A stretch of DNA of 64,000 nucleotides from Mesodorylaimus sp. YZB2_4. Taxonomy: Eukaryota > Nematoda > Enoplea > Dorylaimida > Dorylaimidae. The translations under genes and the position numbers were made by a program. Positions 58,041 through 64,000 of this stretch are shown in pieces. The stretch lies in assembly GCA_030248295.1 (NCBI GenBank), contig JASANH010000797.1, positions 62,001 to 126,000 on the forward strand, written 5' to 3'. Each line of letters starts with the position of its first letter. Position 1 is the stretch's first letter. The notes beneath the pieces are model-generated. The model did not search any database. It was given only the letters and a program-made list of their open reading frames with translations, and had not been told where the DNA came from.

Positions 58041-60540
58041 AGCGCACTCACAATGCAAATTAACAGGTTTTTTGTTTTGCCTCCAACTATTAAATTCCAT
58101 GCTCCAATCTTCATCGTCTTTTTCATTTCAAAATGAATAGGATCAATATTTTTCATAAACAGCCATACTTGATATCCCACATCGCGGAAAGGGCAGTCAC
58201 CAGAATGCGATCAGTGTGCAAATAACAAGATTAACTGGGCAAGCGTTTATAAACAACTACATTAGCCGCCCCTCCCTGTAAGCGTTGATATGACAAGAGA
58301 TATACATGAACTGGTTAAATAAGTCCAACCTAGGCCCGGGGCTGCTGCAGCTCTTTCCCCTTTGCATTTAGCTGCATGGTCCGCGCGTTGCTAACAGTAG
58401 TGTATAATGTCAGTAGCAGGGGATAGCGCTGCGCATAAAATTCGAGGAAAACACAAAACCAGTTGAAGCAAGTGACTGGGCCAGTCATCAGGCAAGTTAC
58501 CGGAATGCGGGCTGGCTGCCCACAACGAGATGATACCTGAATATGTCCAAGGCTGCCGACTGTCCAGCCTTGCCGACCTTTCAGGGTTGCCGACTAATGT
58601 TTAAGGATATGCTGAGGTCAAACTCGTCCTAGGTTGCCGACTAATGGTCATTTACAGTATACAAAATATGATGTGCTAGTACATTTTCTGTTCTGAAAGT
58701 TTTTCGGAAACTGCGCACTGTACCACATTGAATATAATAGAGGCGCCGCGTTGCTTTTCTTTTGGAAATTTTCCGGAATTTGTTGCGGAAAGGTCAATAA
58801 CAACTACTGCAGATAAAACAAGCTACTTTTTGTGTCTGATCGTAAGGCAGGACTCTGTTTCTTTTGGACTGTACACGCAGCACTATGTGGTTCGTGAAGG
58901 GCATGTAGATATATATTCTCAAAGAAAACAGGTTACATGTATCTGTTTGCACTTTGATTCGATACGATTTGATTTTATACGTAAACAAAACCTCTTTTGG
59001 GCTGTGCTTGGATAGGCTGGATTTGTGATTAGTATGTGGTTGTGCTCACAATGTCGGCGTTGCATCGTTTTATAATAATTTTGGATGGATTGAGTTCACT
59101 GTTGATATCTATATCTATATCTAATCTAATCCATATATAATATCTAATCTCTATATCTATATATATTTAATAAATTAAATATTCTCCGAGATATTAATAT
59201 CAATATCTGCGTGTATAAATATCTCCTGGGTTCCAAATGCTGGCTTCTTTCATCTCGCTGACGAGGTATTTTGATGTAAGCACAACTGGGATGCACTGAC
59301 TGATCCAAACTCGAGCCTGGGCCCCGATTCCACGTCGATCTGATTAAAAATTAGTTTTTGCAGTGGTGATCTAAGTGGCACCACATTCTCGTCAACTGAT
59401 TTGTACCCCCACCCAAAGACCCACACAAGAGAACCGAGCAGTGAGATTTTGGTAAGAGAATAGGACATGCGCATCATAGCATAGAAAGCACAATAATACT
59501 GTATCCAGCAGAAAATGTGAGACAAATTTGAATTGCCGATCTGATCGATCGAGTGGTCGGATAAGATTGGGGTCAGATCCATCCTCAGATTAGCGAAACG
59601 GTCGATGCTAACGATGAGCTGTGGTTGTGGCCGACAATAACGCAATGATCACCATTTATATCGCACCAGAACACATAATTTGAGCTAGAAGATGAAAGAT
59701 TCGATCCACAGACACATGCGATCTCCTAAAATTCTGTGCTGATAAGATACCATAAGGGCGCGAGTTCACACATGCTAAAATTCCATATAACATTGTCCAG
59801 CAAGTGGTCGGAGCCGTCATCAGTGCAGAATATGTTTCCAAACATTGGCGAGCATCCGTGTTTAGTGAAGTATGATAATCCTATCAATGCTGGTCTGTAG
59901 GATATCATTAATGTATTATCCTCAGTTAACCATGACTTGCTCTAACTTTGACCACAAACGTTCTCGCAGCTTCAAAGCTTTAAAGTCCCACATTTTCACA
60001 CTGTTGCTTCAGTAGCTTTTCTTTCTTACTAGTAACTTCCAGTTTTCCACTCGCCCCTTTAGCCATGTGCGACTTAATGCTAAGTAGGAGGACAGAGACA
60101 CCGACTTCATCTGTGTATTACGCAAATGGGACTGGAGACTCAAAAGCGCCAGGCATGTTAGCAAAGCGCTTTCGCTGAAAACCTCATATTTAGTCTATCT
60201 AGTCACTGGACAAAGATAAATGCCACTGCAGTTTGTGGAGCGCAGAGTCCTTCAGCCTAGAAGCGCTGGGCACTGAGCCAGGTATTTCTGTATGGCGAGG
60301 TATGAGCCTCGCATTCAAAGAGCACCCGTTTTATTACCCTCCCAATTAGGCTTAATGATGCACCCAACTTTGTCCCGTCCTGAAATTGCGCCAGCATTGT
60401 ATTGCGCTAGCAGTCGAAAAACGCCACCGAAATAAAGGTCGAAGATCAAAATCATTTCGTTGATCTGGTGCATTGATATTTTGCCAAAATAAGCTCAAAT
60501 AATTTTCGAGAGCGAATAACTAGATAATTAGTTTCGCTTT
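58041..60540. other. Intergenic; several small repeats
   Basis: 58545-58650 holds four TTGCCGACT-type units (two are GGTTGCCGACTAATG). 58796-58940 is a repeat shared with 16.34-16.43 kb. 59097-59180 is an ATATCTA simple repeat. The 131-codon frame at 59645-59250 (minus) has no recognised domain. Confidence 0.5.
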
Positions 60541-60590
60541 ATACTCAATCATCATCAACATAATTTACGAAAAGCACTTTATAAAAGACC
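60541..60590 (+). promoter_or_regulatory. Conserved core promoter of M60 gene C
   Basis: TACTCAATCATCATCA...AAAGCACTTTATAAAAGACC, TATAAAAG at 60580-60587, 59 bp before the ATG; the same layout as copy B. Confidence 0.75.
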
Positions 60591-60638
60591 AGGGATTCGC
60601 AATGAAGGCATTCTGGGTTGCTCGAAGATCCCTCTACG

Positions 60639-63600
60639 ATGGTTCGACCAATGGCATTTCTCCTGCAGCTGTTTGCAGCCATCGCATCGTTTGGCACTGG
60701 TATGTATTTGATATTATCGCCAAGATGGTGCTAGTAGGTGCAGTATATGTGGGAATTATAGTCTTATCCAACATTATTAGCAAAAGCCGCAGAAGGGAAT
60801 TTTGCAGCTGCTAGTCGCTCTCTAAGAACTGCTCCGTTAGTTGAGGCCGCTAGTAACTATCCATGGGTTTCACATAGCACCGTAATTAAGAAAATGCTAA
60901 GGGGCTGAAACAAAAAAATTTGGCAGTCCAAAATTTGATAATACTTTCTCTAAGAATCCGCTTTGCTTAAAGGTATCGTTTATTGTGGAGCGATCAGCTT
61001 CAGGTTTTGATGATTTTTCTCGTCATCAGGGAAAAATCATGACGAATCCAATAAAATCAATTATTTTTATCGATATAGACCCCCTGATTTATGTGTATAG
61101 AAGCGAGGGTGACTCCGAAAAGGCGGCTATGCTGCTGAATAAAGTACTGTGAGACGACTCGTCCACTCAGTCCATTCCCCAGCTTTTCTGGCGGGGAAAT
61201 CGACTCAGTGAGACATGCAATGTTGCCCTTGTGAGACGGTTCTCCCACCATCAGTTTTGAGAAATGGCGTCTACTGAAATTTTGAGTCTTCGTCTTGGAA
61301 CAGCTACTCGCACAAATCGTCATCTCATCCAAAAGATATTGCACATCTCTCAAATACTTCACGATTTTGTTGCTTTATCGTTCGATATCTATGCTCCGAT
61401 AACCCTGGTCCGATATTGGGTCCCACAACCCAACCCATTTTTTTGGGTTTCAGGGTTGGGTCGGGTTTTAGACAGAGTGGTTTTGGGCTGTGAAGGCTGA
61501 CCTTTTTTCGAGCCACCAAAAAAAACTTCTTTTCCACTTGGGGTCAGCCTTATTCGTCAGCATGAGCATTTTGTTGGTCCGCACGACATTATACAGAAGT
61601 CGGAGCCACAATCCAGTTTATGAGATCATGGCCGTGAAAAGAGACCCTGGCCGCTCGATGGCTCACAATCAGTGCCCCCTGGTAGTCTAATTCGGCATGT
61701 CAGTCTGACTGTGACGGAACTGAGAAATGGTCTGTCAGCAGATGACATGGAGCTCTGACCTGATCTCTTGTCGACTCGCAGTCACTAGGAAGCACTAGAA
61801 AGTCTAATATTATCTTCCTTTGAAACACTCTTTGTATATGTTCCCTGCAAAATGTCCCTATCGTGCTCCTCGCGAGACTTTAGGAAAACATTCTAAAGTA
61901 ATGCAGCTTAGAATAGCTACGAATTCATCTGGACCAGGTTTCACCAGCTTACAAGTCCAAGTGATAGGGCATCACTAAAATAAGCCATCGAAATTTCCTT
62001 CCGTGAACGACTTATTATGCAGGAACTATAAGCGATCTAGGCACAAAGTCTCAAGTTTTCAAAAAAAAATATAGACTTTAAACTTGTGATCGATTTTCTA
62101 CAAGTCCTGGTCAGTTTTTAGGCCTTGCAGGTTCCTTTTCATTGGTTTAGCTATCTTTCAATGGAACTTTTGTCTTTCCGTCCTTCGGCGTGTACTGTAA
62201 TTACTAGAGACCAGCATCTTCTTCGTTCGAGGAGCAGTACCTTGGTGAAAATAGTCCCTCAGCCAGATCATGTTTTTTAAACTTGCAACTCCAAAAGAGA
62301 TGTCGTTGAGATGTGAGGGTATACTTATCATTTATCAGGTCGAAAATCTGCGTTTGAAGGAATCCAAAAAGCGAGTTTGAAAGTCGATCATTATATTACT
62401 CTGTTTCAATCAACTGCTTGGTAACTTGTTTTGTAACTCTTGAGATGTTTCTGAAGGTAGATAAAAGATGCGAACGAGGCAAGACTCGACTGCTACTAGA
62501 GCGACTTTTTGGCATGACTTCTCATATAGTTCTGTCCCTCAGAAAATACAGTTTTCGCTAGTGTCCACTGCATATCGCTAAAGCTTTCGAGCAAAATATC
62601 ATGCTATCTAAAATATCGCAGGATCAAGCAGCTGAGGTTTGTTTGCCAAAAGCGCCTTGCAGCAACATATCGCAACTTTTTGCAGGGTTGCTTGAGTCAC
62701 CCTTTCCACCCACGTGCCCCTTGTGCCACTGTAGCTTTGGGTGGAGCCTTACAGATGCTTGGTCATATTTAGGCCTATGACACTATAATTTTCACGACAT
62801 GTACAGTATATCTGGGAAACCTGAGAACTGCTATCTGTTCAGCTCGCTAAAATACTCCAGTGATGCGGAGCGTTCATTTTTCTTAGGTCTAGCTGACAAG
62901 GGAACATCGCAAACCGTTAAATAGAATTTTTGAAAACCAAAAATTGTAACATGCTCCTTGGTGCCAAAGAAAGCTCTGTGCAAATTACAATTTTTGGTTC
63001 GACCTAAACGGTTGGCGATGTTCCGTTGTGAGTTTTGGTAGTCCACCTTCGAGCGGAAATAGGAATATTTTCATATCTTAGCCGCTTCAAACTTTTTTAT
63101 CAGCCAATTATCCGACAACGATGAAAAATCAATATGCATCCACGTTTAGGATATACCCAAGATCCGAATGGCGACTCGTTTTTTTCGTATCGCCTTCTCA
63201 TCGATCATGGTCAAGCAGTTTGTTTGGCAGCCACTACGACCAGTACAACTGATGAAAATGGAGTGGAACGCGAACCCGGCGATGTTTATTTGGACCAGTG
63301 CACGAAAAGTCCCAACCAAATATTCCTTGTCACTACTGAAAATGAATCTTTAAAATTCAAGCTGAAGAGCGACGAAACACAGTGTATTTCGCTGCACGAA
63401 GATCAACCTGTAGCCAGATTGAGTCCTTGCGGCGGAGATAACGCAGAGTACCAGAATATTCGCCGCATAACTGACCCAACGCACAGCTTGTTACAGGGGA
63501 TTTCGAGTGGAACGTTTCTTTGCATGGAAGTTGCTCGCAATAAGCTGGCCCGATGGGGGGATGAGGGTGTAGATGGTGGCTCGTGTTTTTGGGGTTGGAC

Positions 63601-64000
63601 GTCAGTGATTGAAAAAGATGCAGCTCCAGTTCGAGACACCTCATTCGTCTATCCTGTCGTCAAGGACGATCCACGTGTTAAGCAATACAAAGCTGGATTC
63701 TTTGATCAACTGCTTACACAAAAGTTGTATCCAAAAATTACTTACAATCAGACGTGGTGCGCAGAAACACCAGGGTGTGAAAATATGGATGGTTGGTTTC
63801 CAATAATATATTTCAGTGGGGATGAAGACACCCAGCAAACCATAAAATTAGCCTTGGATCTTTCAGTGAAACCAGGTGGTACAGGGTATGAGAGCTATCC
63901 TACTAAAAACATTGTTCTAACTGGCATGTACGCCAAGCCTGGAGAATATGTATCGATACAACTTGACGACTACAATGTGGACGAAGTCGTCATTTGGGCG
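60639..64000 (+). CDS. Secreted M60-type metallopeptidase, copy C (runs off the window)
   Basis: Exon 1 (60639-60699) encodes a signal peptide (MVRPMAFLLQLFAAIASFG) homologous to copy B. Intron 1 is 2.45 kb with phase 1 and acceptor CACGTTTAG. Exon 2 starts at 63150 and is open to the window end, covering the beta-trefoil-like domain (to about 63590) and the first third of the M60-like region (W-G-W-T-S-V-I-E-K-D onward). The domain differs from B and A in its last part (no D-P-T-V-K motif; extra Gly-rich loop). The catalytic exon lies outside, so activity cannot be judged. Same strand, spacing of about 9 kb and shared promoter indicate tandem duplication with B. Confidence 0.85.
60720..62890. 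other. Intron 1 of M60 gene C; relic of a hAT-like end
   Basis: 61400-61475 (CTGGTCCGATATTGGGTCCC ... GGGTTGGGTCGGGTTTTAG) resembles the CCAGGTCCGACATCGGGTA end and CCCGA arrays of the 10.9-kb hAT element. No host exon was recognised in this stretch. Confidence 0.45.
62893..63031. mobile_element. Small fold-back MITE in intron 1 of gene C
   Basis: CT.ACAA.GGAACATCGC at the left and its inverse at the right, followed on both sides by AACCGTT and an inner ACCAAAAATTGTAA, so the whole 139 bp folds into one long imperfect hairpin. Confidence 0.7.

Noticed and set aside
59250-59645. 131-codon minus ORF as a membrane protein gene
   Set aside because: One hydrophobic stretch only, no family resemblance, no promoter or splice context.

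Overview
The window reads as nuclear DNA of an invertebrate animal. Coding exons are joined by GT-AG introns (58 bp in a BPI-like gene, 53-690 bp in a GH13 gene, about 0.75-2.5 kb in M60 genes). Several genes have TATAAAAG-type boxes, and tRNA-derived SINEs, a hAT element, MITEs and retroelement wreckage lie between genes. There are no operons or ribosome binding sites. I cannot name the phylum. A short degenerate TTAGGC-like array and the style of the env-bearing retroelement recall ecdysozoans, but this is weak evidence.

Layout. 0-3.5 kb: a rearranged retroelement with gag on +, an env N-terminal piece on +, the rest of env on -, and no pol. 7.8-9.4 kb: a BPI/LBP lipid-binding secreted protein (-). 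10.6-33.2 kb: five or six small genes plus two remnants of one family of secreted cysteine-rich peptides (core C-x3-C-x2-W-x2-C-R ... C-x6-C-x-C). They are scattered among an alpha-glucosidase (12.1-15.3 kb), an endonuclease/exonuclease/phosphatase-fold protein (19.0-20.7 kb), an F-box/LRR protein (21.8-23.0 kb), an M60 fragment (27 kb) and a dead LINE ORF1 with a NADAR-like tail (28 kb). 35.6-36.6 kb: a rhodopsin-like GPCR. 39.5-64 kb: three tandem M60-type metallopeptidase genes on +. The first is broken by about 6.4 kb of inserted DNA that carries a degraded Helitron-type/USP-like gene and an RGG-repeat gene lying between 117-bp inverted repeats. The second is complete (three exons, 682 aa). 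The third runs off the window end.

How it fits together. Many of the host genes encode secreted products (peptides, BPI-like protein, mucin-type metallopeptidases, possibly the nuclease), which fits a gut, epithelial-defence or venom/adhesion-type secretome, but no tissue can be read from DNA. The peptide family is the strongest candidate for something undescribed. Its members share a cysteine scaffold, one has a dibasic propeptide site, two end in Phe-Gly, and several neighbours show stepwise loss of cysteines. The M60 genes share an N-terminal beta-trefoil-like domain, an almost identical promoter block, and an Asp where the family usually has a Glu zinc ligand.
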